A DNA stretch of 64,000 bases from Cymbidium sinense (Eukaryota > Streptophyta > Magnoliopsida > Asparagales > Orchidaceae): assembly GCA_021442155.1 (NCBI GenBank), contig CM038221.1, forward strand, positions 153,379,601-153,443,600, written 5' to 3'. Shown in pieces: positions 37,536-49,531 of the stretch; within the stretch, counting starts at the first letter, position 1, and every line of letters starts with the position of its first letter. The position numbers were made by a program, and so were the translations under genes. The notes beneath the pieces were generated by a model. That model saw only the letters and a program-made list of their open reading frames with translations, was not told the origin of the DNA and did no database searches.

Positions 37536-38420
37536 AATGTAGATATAGTTCTGTGTTGGGCATTGAACAATTCCTGTTCAGAATTGCTTGGACAATAGAA
37601 TCACACCTCTCTCTCTCTCTCTCTCTCTCTTGTTGATGCCTGATGTTGCTTGACAAATTGGCAAGAACTAGCTGCTTCATTTTGGTGTGTCGTTGGGTAT
37701 CTGAGCCTTATTTGGATTGAGGAAGATGAAGAAAATGAAAAGAAACTTGCAGAACTTGTAGTTTGTCAACTCCTTGATTTTCTGTAAGGTAAATGTCTAG
37801 CATCCAAGTTGGTACTACAGTTCAGGAAAGGTGTGGCTCCAAAGTTCAGGTTAAATCCACCCCTTCCTACATTGTATGTTCATGATTCACTTCTTTCAAC
37901 AACACCAAAGATTTGATGGCTATTGCTATGTCTGCAATTTATTTACTACTTTCCGTATCAGTAATCCTAATTAATCTTGAAAGATCACTCAGTCAATATA
38001 TGATTTTTAATGGGATTAATTATTAAGTTGAAGCCTAACTAATTGGTTAAAGTAATTAGATTTTTACTTATGTTTTTTTTTTTTTCAATTATTTTATGTT
38101 GAGTATTGCATGTGATTTTTGAAATTATTTTTTATGAATTGCTTTGTGCAAGTTTTATTCATATTATTTTAGGTTTATTTATTTTATCCTACTATCATAC
38201 GAATTTATTATAATTTAACATTATTCTTATGAAAATAGTTGAGATAAAGAGGGCGACAGGGTTAGGTTGGTTCTTTTGGTAATGAGCTCATTTGACCTAC
38301 TTCTCTGTAGCATGTTGACCAACCCGTTGTTGATCATCTTTTCATGGGGAAGATAGCTTAACAAATCCATATTGCCCACACAAGTTTGGCAACATTAACT
38401 TTAATGAAGAGAGAGAGATG
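37536..38420. other. 3' flank of the PAH gene
   Basis: It holds a (CT)n tract at 37,607-37,630, presumably in the 3' untranslated region. No further coding exon was found. No unambiguous poly(A) signal could be picked. Confidence 0.4.
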
Positions 38421-38745
38421 TAAACCCTGTTGAGCTCGAGCTTGGCGACTCGAGCTCAATTACCAGGCTTGAGCTCGACTCGAATGCTCAAGCTCGTTTA
38501 AAAAGTTTGATAAATTATTGAACTGATAACATAGTACATGATAATTGTAATTTGCCATTATGAAAACGAGCCGGCTCGATAAACCACCGAGCTAAGTCAA
38601 ATTAGGCTTCAACTCAAGCTTGAAAATTTTTCGAGCTTGTTTATGAGCTCGAGCTTGTGGCTCTATAAGCTTGGCTCTAAGCTCATTAACGAGCTAAGCT
38701 CGAGTCAGCTCGCGAGCCGGCTTGACTCACTTATACCTCTAATGT
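38421..38745. mobile_element. probable MITE rich in GAGCTCGAGC motifs
   Basis: The left end GTTGAGCTCGAGCTTGGCGA and the right end GCGAGCCGGCTTGACTCACT are imperfectly complementary. The interior is full of GAGCTCG/CGAGCTC units that can fold on themselves. The right end TTATACCTCTA resembles hAT-type termini (TAGAGGTATAAG when complemented). I could not find a convincing 8-bp target duplication, so the class is uncertain. Confidence 0.6.
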
Positions 38746-39849
38746 ACTCTAAGGGGAGAGAAGGGAGAGATGGTCTCTACCCTGAGATAGTATAGGGAGT
38801 TGAGCTTCCTTTCCTTTTTTTTTTTTAATCATTAATTGTCCTTATACAGTACTTCAAAAATGTCTATAGATCAAAGTTCTGAATTATACTTAAAAATGCT
38901 TGTTTCATAAGAAGAGGTTACTTATTTTTATTAAATGAAATATTATTTCATAAGAAAAGATTACTTGTTTTTATTAAATGAAATAAATAGGAAATACAAA
39001 ATCATTATACATAAAAAATTATTATGCATCTGGTAATCATAATCATAATATGTGGGCATGGGTTATTTATGACGACCTAATTGAACAAGAACCATCAACT
39101 CATAATGATTCGACTTAAATAGACTCCTCTGTTATTAGTTTGTAGATAACAACCATGATGATAGCTAAGAGGAGTTTGGCACATGGGCACTTATCAAGCA
39201 ATGCATGTCAAAAGGATTTTGAAGCTTCATTTTAGATATTGCCACTCATCATACTAGTTATTTATTTCTAAAATAGTCCAGAGGGATCTAGTTTGATCAA
39301 TGACCTATTGATCTTTTGATAAGTTCTAATCAACTTTCTTTGAGCTCTGATTAGCTTAGATGCAATTAGGTATGACTATGATTTGTATGTGATGGACCTC
39401 AATACTCTAAATATGTTAAAATTATTATTTATATTTTTTTATCAAGGGTTTGTAATGAAAGTGATTATGTTTAAATTCACATTCTTCTCTAATGCAACAT
39501 AACTGCTAAAAAAATGCTTGTAATGGTTTGTGCCTCCTTCACAAAATTCCTAGAAAATTATATTGAATACTTATTTTCTTGAATTGCCTTTTAATATATT
39601 TATTAATTCTGTTTTAATGTAAAATATATTTCATCTATCAAGGAATTATAAAGCCTCAGATATATTAACTAATTTGCAATGCTCTTTGTGAACTCTAGGC
39701 CTTATTGATGACTAGGTTGACTTTAATTCTATAGAGTAGTGTTATTTGTGGTTTGGTGGAGTTGATGCAATATTAACATATATATACTGGCTATAAGATT
39801 CCATGCTAGAGGATTGCATTAAGATTGTAAATAATCATTATTAATAATA
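38746..39849. other. no gene seen
   Basis: AT-rich sequence with a short tandem piece near 38,900-38,990 (TTTCATAAGAAAAG-TTACTTGTTTTTATTAAATGAAA repeated twice). Nothing else was recognised. Confidence 0.45.
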
Positions 39850-40155
39850 TGGGCTGAATCATGAATTGATCCCTTGACTTTTTGCAAGTGACTAATTTAG
39901 TCTCAGAGTATGAAATTACTCCAATTTAATATTTGACTATACAAAACTGACCTAAAATAATCCTTCAAAGATTACATCGGGATCAATTTTGTGGGTGACT
40001 AAATTGTGGTCAATGTTATATCATTATTTTTTCATGAGGGATCATTTTGGATCAATTTTGTATAGTGAGGGACTAAATTTGAACAATTTGATACTTTAAG
40101 ACTAAATTGGTCACTTGTGAATAATTGGGGACCATTTTTGGAATTTATTTCTCAA
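39850..40155. mobile_element. MITE (~300 bp), second copy of the 33,057 family
   Basis: The left end GATCCCTTGACTTTTTGCAAG, then TGACTAATTTAGTCTC, is mirrored at the right by GACTAAATTGGTCACTTGTGAATAATTGGGGACC. This gives imperfect inverted repeats of about 35 bp. The interior matches the intronic copy block for block. TIR sequence style is MULE-like, and no transposase is present. Confidence 0.75.
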
Positions 40156-41474
40156 TAATATTCATATAATTCAAAGTAAGGATTTTAATCAACCTTGGCA
40201 AATTCTACATGGGCTGATTTACAATATGTATCACAAAACAAGAACACCCCACATCAATTGAATTCTAATGCAAGGAACATGTGATGAAAAATAATAAAAT
40301 AATAATAAATATTTCTATCAAAATGTGCATAGATGAGCACTCAAATCAAGTACTATGAACATTGTTGTAATCACTTGATGATAGCTTGCATTCTTTTTTG
40401 TTATGATTGGACACTTCTTATTATTTTATGTAATTTTATTTTTCTCTATAAATACATGATGTAGGCTTCTTGAATGGAATTAATTGAATTGATAGCCACC
40501 TCTCCATAACCCAAAACTATAAGAAATGAACTTTTAGGTTTCACTCTCCTTCAAATTCTAAAGCCACCCTAACTCCATGGTAAGTTTCCCTCTACCACCA
40601 AATATCTTCCAAGACAGTCTAAATCATAATACCCACTCACACTTCTCAGCTAATGTTCTAGAAGCATCCAAACTTGAGCCATACTTCTATATAGTCCACA
40701 AATAATTTTCACTGTTATAGTGTCAATCAAGAATCTCTAATGAGTGAAAGGCATTTCCATTAATCCATGTAAATTAGATCCAACCATCAGTGTAAAAACA
40801 ATATGATCACTTGTGATTCTAATTTGGAACATGCAATTGTAGGTGATTGGGTGTTGATTTTGGTAGATGTGGTTATTGATAACTCGTAAGATGGAGGTAG
40901 AGATGAAATGCATATAAGGGATGGGTAGACTAAGTATCATTGGTTAGCTCTCGATATAACATTAAACTAACTACATTATAGTGTCGTGGAACTTTTAGTC
41001 TCTAATGGTAGATATAACCCAATTGTGTTATCACTTATTACCCATACAAAATTATACAATTTAGAATTTCATGCAATTAAATTGTTGACAATTCTCATAG
41101 GATATCTCTTATGAACTTTAATTAAGATCCTATCTCCCATGATAAACTTAACAAGTTTTATGTGAATCAATTACAATTTACATTTCCAAATAGTTAATTA
41201 AAATCTTTAGTATCTTTTGCTAATTTTTCTTATGATCATAATTCCTCTAAACAAATGATAATGTGAATTTAATAATCTTATGTGAAATAAGTAAATCTAC
41301 TAAATTTATAGGTTTTATGGGATCATATTTGATAATATGATGGAAGGAGCTCATGTTGGTTGATATATTGACTAAACTATTTTGTGCAAACTAGATGGTG
41401 GGTATATTAAGATCCCAACTAGCATTGTAGGTCCATTGAAGAACTATGATACTTAATTAAATTAAGTATGATGG
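40156..41474. other. no gene seen; TATA-like element at 40,447
   Basis: TATAAATA at 40,447-40,454 lies in a context (CTCTATAAATACATGATG) that resembles promoters in retrotransposon LTRs. No LTR ends or domain could be identified. A 67-codon open stretch on the minus strand (40,737-40,940) is unrecognised. Confidence 0.35.
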
Positions 41475-43823
41475 ATGATCAAATTATCTTAAAAATATAT
41501 GAAATCATGTAATCCTCTATCTTGGTTGGTACTTACAATGAATAAATTGTTTTGATTTTATATGAAAGGCTTATTTAGAAATTTATTGAGAGTGATACTA
41601 CTTTTCCCCAAGAACTATTTGAAAAAAATATATATATAAGAGAGGATGGATGGAAGGAAATAATCCATTTTTATTACACTTTTAAATCCAAATCCGCTCG
41701 TTTACAAAACTAAAAGACAAGTAAATTAATAGTGGATTAACTTTTCTATTAGCAAATGAACTTTACTTAAAGATAGCTTTTAGTTTCTCTCTAGCAAAGC
41801 CTCACATGATCGCCCTGAAACTTCTATGATAAAGAGTCAGCTTGAGCATGTCTTCAAAATTTGTTGGCTGGATTGGTCTCATAATAAGGTGGTAGGATAC
41901 ATGTGTAACTTTCCATTATCATATTGTCTTCATGTTTTGATGAATGGGCTGAGTCTTTTATGTACCATTGGCTTTATATTGAGCTCAGGAGCTGGTTGAT
42001 AAAAGATGAGAGTATTTTGGGATATATTCATTTGTCAGAACCCATCAGCTTATTCTCTCTTTAAGATCTTCAAATTTAAAGGCTGGTTTCTTATCCTTCT
42101 AGTGCTCAAAGATATGCTAGTAGTCATCATGAATTTATTCTTTTCTTTTTCCATATATTGGGAATAAGCAACTTTCTCAATATGATGATTATGAGGTTGC
42201 TTATGATATATATATATTTATATATATATCATAAGCAAAAAATAGAAGAGTAGAACCAACTTCCAACATAAAATGTGTGAAAATAGAGACAAAAATCCAT
42301 AGAGTTATTTTACAAAGAACAAAAAAAAAATCTTATTAGTAAGGATTATGAATTAATTATTGTATAAAGAAATTTAGGATGGTTGGTGGACCTACTAAGG
42401 TGAGTTTGTTTGCTTGGTGCTTGCACATCATTTCATAGTGCTCTAATAAGTGAGCTTCAATTCCTTTAAAAAAAAATTTGCTTGTAATATTTTGATCAGA
42501 TTGAGTTTCAAAATAGTTCAGATTTGAGATGAATATAATATAAATTTGATTGATTAATCATGTATTGCAATTATCGTAAGTAAATCAAACAACTTTGAGA
42601 TCTATCATTACTAAAATTGACTCGGGACATTCTGACTCATTAGTGATTGTGTCAATTCTTAAAATTTAGAACCATGACTTTCTAAGTAATTATCACATTT
42701 TTCTTGTGGCAAGATTTGTAAAACTCATGAACATTGTACCCATTAAATATCACTTGTTGTCGTAATCTATTGCAGATAAGCAAATAAGATATAATGATTT
42801 AATAAAAGTAGTTAAAATGACCTTTAAAATATATATATTTGTTTCTATTTTGTGTGTCAACATTTCACCCTTGCAGGAAATGCAGAAGGTTTCTTGGGAA
42901 TCTCATGATTGGGAGAAATTATTAAGTCAATGTAATTTACGTTCTGACTCTAATAATATCAGATCAATGCAGTATACAATATGTGTATATATTCTAATAC
43001 AATATGCTATCAATTAAATCCTATCTTTTGTAATCAGTTTAATCTTATATATCATTTTATCATGTAATTTTAATTCATAAAATCTTATATATATATTGTT
43101 GAAAAAAATAATTTTTGCCCACAATAATTCTACAAGTATTTTTAGTGTCGTCCCAAATGAAATAGGGAACAGTTTAATTTATAAGTTGGATTATACTTAT
43201 TTTTTCATTCAAGCACTAGCAATTTTGTGTACAGGTTTATATGTATCTAAGAAGCTCAATCTGTAAAAAGGCTAAGATAAGAGATAGATGCATTACTCAT
43301 CCAAGAACATTACCACAGCATTCAGTGATATGCTGACACAAAGTAGCACTTCTTGTCTACTTGAAGATGCAAAGTAAATCATATCCTTGAAAAAGATTGT
43401 TTTTTTATAGCCTAATCCTTTTTTTTTTTGCATGAACTCCAATCTTTCTTTGTTGAGGAAGGCATATGCCATTGGAATATGAGATATATCGACCTGAAAC
43501 GAGGGGGGGATAGTTCGTGGATAAAACAGGGATCTTCATTTATAATGGTTAAAATGAATTTATAAACTTTCTTAGATGGTACGTAGAACAAATTTCTTTC
43601 ATGATTGTGCAAGTTAATGCTAAGTATCTTTGCCACTTGGAGGAATCCTATTCCTTCCTGACGTTAATACCATGGCTTTTGGGTGCATAAAATAACTCAA
43701 GAGATACATAGGTATACCCATGGAAGGTTAAACATACAGTAGTTTGCTTCTTCACAGCAGCATGCACTCATGCATGGGCGACGGTTGGATCTTGTGGTTG
43801 TTAAAAGGGTGAAAAGAGCCAAG
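41475..43823. repeat. left unit of a tandem duplication, PHO1 body deleted
   Basis: 41,475-42,370 matches the downstream flank of PHO1 (43,940-44,107 plus 48,542-49,310). 42,372-43,823 matches its upstream flank (54,690-58,583, minus later insertions). Shared blocks include CCTCTATCTTGGTTG, GGATATATTCATTTGTCAGAACC, GCTTATTCTCTCTTTAAGAT, GGATGGTTGG and GGCATATGCCATTGGAATATG. The whole PHO1 coding body is absent, the two flanks being joined near 42,370. Open stretches inside show no domain, so this unit is non-coding. Confidence 0.88.
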
Positions 43824-44346
43824 AAGTAATGTTTAAGAAGAATATTAAGGTAATTATAAGAAATATTACTTTTGTGGTTGTTACAGTTTAATTTTGTGGC
43901 TGCTGTATTTTAAGGTTTTTTAGAATATCATATATTAAGAAGATCAAATGATTTTAAAATGTATGAAATTATGTACTCCTCTATCTTGGTTGATACTTAA
44001 AAAGTATAAATGACATTGATTTTATATGAAAGGTTTTTTAGCCCCCTCCACCCACCCACACCAACAAAAAAAAAAAAAACTCTCCGATAAAATAAATGAA
44101 AGAAATAGGGATTAAGACCAAATTGGTCCCTCGACTATTAATGAGGGACTAATTTAGTCTCTGACTTAATGTGAAGACTAATTTGGTTCTCCGAGGAGCG
44201 ACCAAATTGGTCCTTTCGTTTGATATTTAACGGAAAAGTGTAAAAATTTAAGGAATGGCGCAGGCATTCTAATTAAAAAAAAAGGAAAGCCAGATTAACA
44301 AAATCGATCGAGAAATTGTAACCTACCTTCGTCATTTGCATTCGCC

Positions 44347-44736
44347 GTGAGCGGCGATGCGGGCACCATGTATTACTCCAAGCGAGAGGAGAATGGTCGT
44401 TCTCACAGAGGCATTTCAGTAGAGGAATCTCGTGGTGGAGACGGAGGCATTTCGGCGGAGGAATCTCATGGCAGAGACGCAGCCGGTGAGGGTAGCTCGG
44501 GTGCAGCTGTTACGCACGTTGGCTCATCGGCCGACGAGCTGGAGTTTCGCCGTGCCGGAGTCCGTGCAGTGCTTCGGCGCACTGGGAGTTCATCTTCGAG
44601 GCTATTCGCCGCGAGGGATTTATCGAGCCTAACGAGTGCCTCTATCGCATTACACGGGTCGTGTGATCCGTCGAGCACTATAGAATTTTCGACTGAGGAG
44701 GAGGATGTCGGAGGTATGTTTATAATTTTCGACTGA
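44347..44736 (+). CDS. GC-rich open reading frame in the MULE, unknown product
   Basis: A 130-codon frame lies next to the left terminal repeat in a CpG-rich island (44,340-44,700) unlike the AT-rich surroundings. The predicted sequence is Ser/Gly/Glu/Arg-rich with repeated GISVEESRGGDGG / GISAEESHGRD units and shows no family I recognise. It could be the element's own leader exon, a captured host-gene fragment, or chance. A short repeat, ATTTTCGACTGAG, occurs twice at its end (44,687 and 44,727). Frames on both strands are open, so coding is doubtful. Confidence 0.25.
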   Translation: MSGDAGTMYYSKREENGRSHRGISVEESRGGDGGISAEESHGRDAAGEGSSGAAVTHVGSSADELEFRRAGVRAVLRRTGSSSSRLFAARDLSSLTSASIALHGSCDPSSTIEFSTEEEDVGGMFIIFD

Positions 44737-44939
44737 GCACTGTAGAATATTATAATTTAGGGTTAAATTCATCTTGTTTTATTTTATAATTATTATTAGA
44801 TTTGATTCCAAGAAATACAGAAAAATGATCGCGAGGTTTTATCATCTACGTTAATTTATATCTTTTGATTTTATTTGTGATATATTTTGAAAATTATGTT
44901 GTAATTTGAGTGAAATTATTGATGCTTAATAGAAAAAAT

Positions 44940-46700
44940 AAAGAATGAAAGAAGAGTGATACTATCATCGATGAAGACAACGAAGATAGGAATGATTTGT
45001 TTGATAATTTAGAAGAACGTGAAGAATTTTATGGCTGACGTTTGTTTGAAGATAACTCTTATCTTTGTTGAGTTTAATGATAATTTTGATAAAGTAAAGA
45101 AAGTTTGATGATGATCTTTAGTTATAAAAGAAGATTGTAGATGCATAAATTCAAGATGATACGTGTGTAATTGATAGTGATGAAGATAATATTGATAAGA
45201 TCCAACTTTAATCCAAGAGTTGATCTTGAGTTACCTTGAAATTGAGATGTTATTACGTAGTAAGGAAGAATTTAAAGAAGCGAGAGAAGATATCAATTCA
45301 CACGGAAATACGTTAAATTTAAAAATGATAAAAGAGATGTAGAGTGATTTGTATAATTGTCCTTTTGTCATATATATTTCAGCATGAGAGTGACATGACA
45401 AATTAGTCATTTAACACACACGCATTTGGAATTACCACGTAAAACTTCAACAGCTTATTGCAAAGATGTGAGTAAGATTAGGATCGATCCACATATAAAA
45501 TGTAATGTTTTAAGAAGTGATTATTGATTTGAAATTACGTTTAAAGTAAAGAGCTTGAAAAGACACATACGCTATTCATATGAAAGAGGAAGACCAATTT
45601 AATAAAATTTGGGATTATCGTTTGGAGATTGCAAATACCAATCCGGGGTCTACTATTACTGTACAAACAAGTGAAGATTCAGATTTGCATGGTCAGAAGA
45701 TATTTGATAAATTATATGTTTGTTTCGCTTGTAAGAAAGGTTTTAGGATGCACCTATTATGGTGTTGATGGTTGTTTTGAAGGACATCAAGGGTCAACTT
45801 CTAACAAATTGTTACACTTGAGAACACAAGATATTTTCAATCGCGTCGTGGGGAAGACTAAGAGTAATGGGAGTGATTTTGCATTTGCTTGGAAGGGACT
45901 TAGGGATATTTGAAAATCGGAGAAATTCACTTTCATTTGATAAGCGAAAAGGGTTGATTCCTCGCTGAACATGTACTACCAAATCACTAATAGATTTTAC
46001 AGATTGAATCAAAATTTCAAACCAAATTCTGGATAGAATAGCTTTGAAGAAAGTATTGTACAGGCAACCACATTTAATCAATACACAAAGTAGGATGGGA
46101 GCTAAAAAATTTGATGTGACAGCATTTAATTGGTTGAAAGAAAAATCACCTGAGTGAGTGGAGCAGTCTCATTTTAGTTTTGGCCCAAAATGTGATACTT
46201 TGTTAAACAATATGTGTGAGTGTTTTAATGCTTTTATCATGGATGCAAGAGAATTGCCTATAATTTTCACGCAGAGCATTAGAGTTATGTGATGAGTAGA
46301 ATATTGGAGAATAAAGAGTGCTTTAAATGGGTTGGAAAATTATGCCCGGATCGGAGGTCCTCGAGAAAATATTCGGAAGTAGAACACGATTTGTATCAAA
46401 TCGATGACATCCATTACGAGATTATCACTATGTATGGAGACAATATGTAGTAGATTTAGCATCTAAATTATGTAGAAGATGGGAGTTGAGGAATACCACG
46501 TGTACACGCTTGTTATTCATACAATGGAGATCACAAGATTATGTTGATCAATATTACTGAAACTTACAAAAAAATCTATGAGCAATATCACGCCTTTAAA
46601 TGAGCCCCAAGAATGGCCTGAAGTGATAAAATTTCACCATCGCCTCCAACATACGAGAAGCCTAAAGCGTAGCCAACCATCGCGAAAAGGCTCCAGGATG
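44940..46700 (+). pseudogene. MULE (MuDR-family) transposase, degenerate
   Basis: Motifs appear in family order across several frames. FNKIWDYRLEIANTNPGSTITV (45,598-45,665) is the MuDR signature. KLYVCFACKKGF and GVDGCFEG (near 45,763) carry the first catalytic Asp. FDKRKGLIP (about 45,937) carries the second. FNWLKEKSPE and NNMCECFNAFIMDAR (about 46,205-46,250) carry the catalytic Glu. A SWIM-type zinc remnant reads VDLASKLCRRWELRNTTC (46,450-46,505), followed by YVDQYY. Frameshifts and stops separate them, so no active enzyme can be made although the DDE residues are individually present. Confidence 0.88.
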
Positions 46701-48541
46701 AAAAGGCGATAATTCCAAAGGAAAAAAATGAGTAGATCTACAAAAGTGGCATCAGTAGATAAAAAAGTGGTTATAATAGACACGCAACAATACGGGACTT
46801 CACGCATGTAAATGAAATGGTAAGTGATATAGTTATAAAGAATTTTATAAGGATAATTTTATTTTTATAATGAAACACTTTCTTTCAAGAGCGCACAAGT
46901 TGAAAGTAGAGGTGGGGAATGTCCTCAAGAATCACATACGCATTTAGTTGATGACTTGGTGAAAGCAATATATTGTATTTCAATTATTGATTTATCTAAG
47001 ATATCATAATCTTTTGATAATACTTTTCGGGAATACTCATAAAGTGAGCTAACATTTGATACATCCACTCAAGCTTCTACAAGTAATACTTTGATGGTAA
47101 GTTTTTAATTGTAGTTTACATAATGTCTACATTCATTTATTGATTTTTTTTAAATAATTTATTTTGTAGGTATATAGCTCCAGGATAAAGAAGACTAACT
47201 GAATGGGATTTTGATAACTTTTTGGTTCCATTATTTGACGCTTTGATGTAATTAGATTCACTAAATTGTAATGTCTGAATATTTTTGGTGATTAATCAAG
47301 ATGTCAGAGTATGAAATTTCCTTTCAAAATTTATTTGTCTTCTTGGCTTTCAAAATTTCCTTTCAAAATTTTCTTTCGGCTATATAATAATGGTATCAAG
47401 CATAAATGTTTTAAATTTCCCGCAATGCAGATAGGTAATTCAAAAATAACCATTAGTTTATTATCACTCATAGCTCTCATATCCTACTCAACAAACACCA
47501 ACTATTTTGAGCTTTAGCTACTTTTTTTACGTGATTAAACACAAAGTTTTAGTAAGCATATTTTAAGTATATATTTAAGATATGATTACAAGAATAATAT
47601 TCTTTGTAAATGAATTAAAAATAGAATATAACTATGCTTTTTTTTTTACTTTGTAAATTTGTAGTTACTATTTTTAATAATAATTATTATTTTGCTTAAA
47701 AAAGAAGAGCATTAACCAAACTAAATATATTTCAACATATATGTTTCAAAGGAAATATAAAATAAAAAAAATTATGTGACAATTAATTGAAATGTAATTA
47801 TTATTATTTTTTATTTTATTTTCCAATAATTCAAATCTTTGGAATCAAACCAAAACCAATAGAAATATTCTAAAAGAATTTATTTATTAACAATCGACTA
47901 ATAAATAGCAAAGAATACATTAGTTTAAGAGAAGAAAATGATGGATTTTATAGCCTCAATCGCTCTCACCATAGAACTTTCTCATTACTCTTGAGTCGCT
48001 TCTTCATATATCCACATTCGTTTGTTTTAATTTTGACAACAATGAGACATCCGATAATTTTGAAAAGGAGAGCCACCTTAAAGAGAGAAGTAAAATTAAT
48101 TTCTAAATTATGTGAACGGAAATCAGTACATAAAACATGCATTTCAATTATTACGTGAACACAAAGGAAATTTATCTATATTGTTTAAAAATTTAAAATT
48201 ATCAAAGGAAATTTATCTACGAAAATGCAGTATTTTTAAATTATTACTTAAAATTTAATAAATTTATCTATACTGCTTAAAAATTAAAAATTTATCAAAA
48301 GAAATTTATCTACGGAAATGCAGTAATTGAAATACACAACGGAAAGTAAAAATTAATATAAAAATTTTAAATTCCGAAAATACCCCTAATTTTAACACCG
48401 TTAATTGTTATACCAAACGGAAGGACCAATTTGGTCCCTCCTCAAATAAATGGGACCAAATCGCCTTCACATTAAGTGTGATTAAATTGGTCCCTCATTA
48501 ATAATCGAGGGACCAATTTGGTCTTAATCCCGAAAGAAATA

Positions 48542-49531
48542 TAAGAAAGAATCCATTTTTTTTATACTTTTCAATTCAAGTCCGCTCGTTTTCAACACTA
48601 AAAGAGAACTACTTAATGGTGGAAGAACTTTTCTATTAGCAAATGAACTTGAAGATAGCTTTTAGTTGCTTTCCTGTTTAAGTAGAACCTCATATGATTG
48701 CCCTGAAACTTCCATGATAAAGAGTCAGCTTGAGCGTGTCTTCAAAATTTGTTGGCCTTATTGGTCTCGTAATAAGGTGGTAGGATACAAGTATAACTTT
48801 CCATAATCATATACACCGACCAACATTGCTTTCCTGTTTTGATGAATGGGTTGAGTCCTTTATTTACCATTGGATTCATATTGAACACGAGAATTGGTTG
48901 ATGAAAGATGGGAGTATTTTGGGATATATTCATTTGTCAGAACCCATCAGCTTATTCTCTCTTTAAGATTCTCAAATGTAAAGGCTGGTTTGTCATCCTT
49001 CTAGTGCTCAAATATATGCTAGTAGGAATCATGAATTTATTCTTTTTTTTTTTCATATATTGGAAATAAGCAACTTTTTCAATATGATGATTATGAGGTT
49101 GCTTATGAATATATATATATATATATAAACATTAGTTATTGATTTTCTACCTTTTTACTTTGGATCCATACCTTGATATCGCCATTTTTTAGAAGAGTTC
49201 AAGCAACTTCCAACGAAAAATGTGTGAAATTGGAGACAAAAATCCATGAAAATGTTTTACAAAGAAAAACCTTACCAATAAGGACCACGAATTAGTTATT
49301 ATGTAGAAGTTTTCATTTCTTAGAATCAACTATGATAAAATATATTTTGTTTTTTTATCCAATAAAATTTTCTATCGTTAAAGGACTAGGTTTTTTGTTT
49401 ATAAAAGTGTTCAGGATATGAATTTTCTCTCATGGCTTTGAAGTAAATCACTTGCTTTACTGAAAGTGTCATGTCACCATACATTATTGATGGCTTGTAA
49501 AGTATAAGAGCCTCTTCCATCATCAAATGTG
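48542..49531 (-). other. 3' untranslated and downstream region of PHO1
   Basis: Matches 41,663-42,370 of the left unit through about 49,310. No coding sequence was found. The 3' end of the PHO1 transcript should lie here but I could not identify the poly(A) site. Confidence 0.5.

Larger units (their letters stand above)
44108..48531. mobile_element. Mutator-like element (MULE) with long TIRs and 10-bp target duplication
   Basis: The left end GGGATTAAGACCAAATTGGT is the exact complement of the right end. The two terminal inverted repeats run about 140-170 bp with scattered differences (44,108 to ~44,265 and ~48,360 to 48,531). Flanks are GAAAGAAATA at 44,098-44,107 and again at 48,532-48,541; MULEs typically make 9-bp, sometimes 10-bp, duplications. 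The orthologous empty site is kept in the left duplication unit at 41,653-41,662 (GAAGGAAATA). It carries a GC-rich segment and a degenerate transposase. From about 46,750 to 48,360 it is AT-rich with no recognised gene. Confidence 0.96.

Noticed and set aside
42817..43017. 66-codon frame in the left duplication unit as a surviving PHO1 exon
   Set aside because: The sequence aligns with the PHO1 upstream flank, not with any exon.
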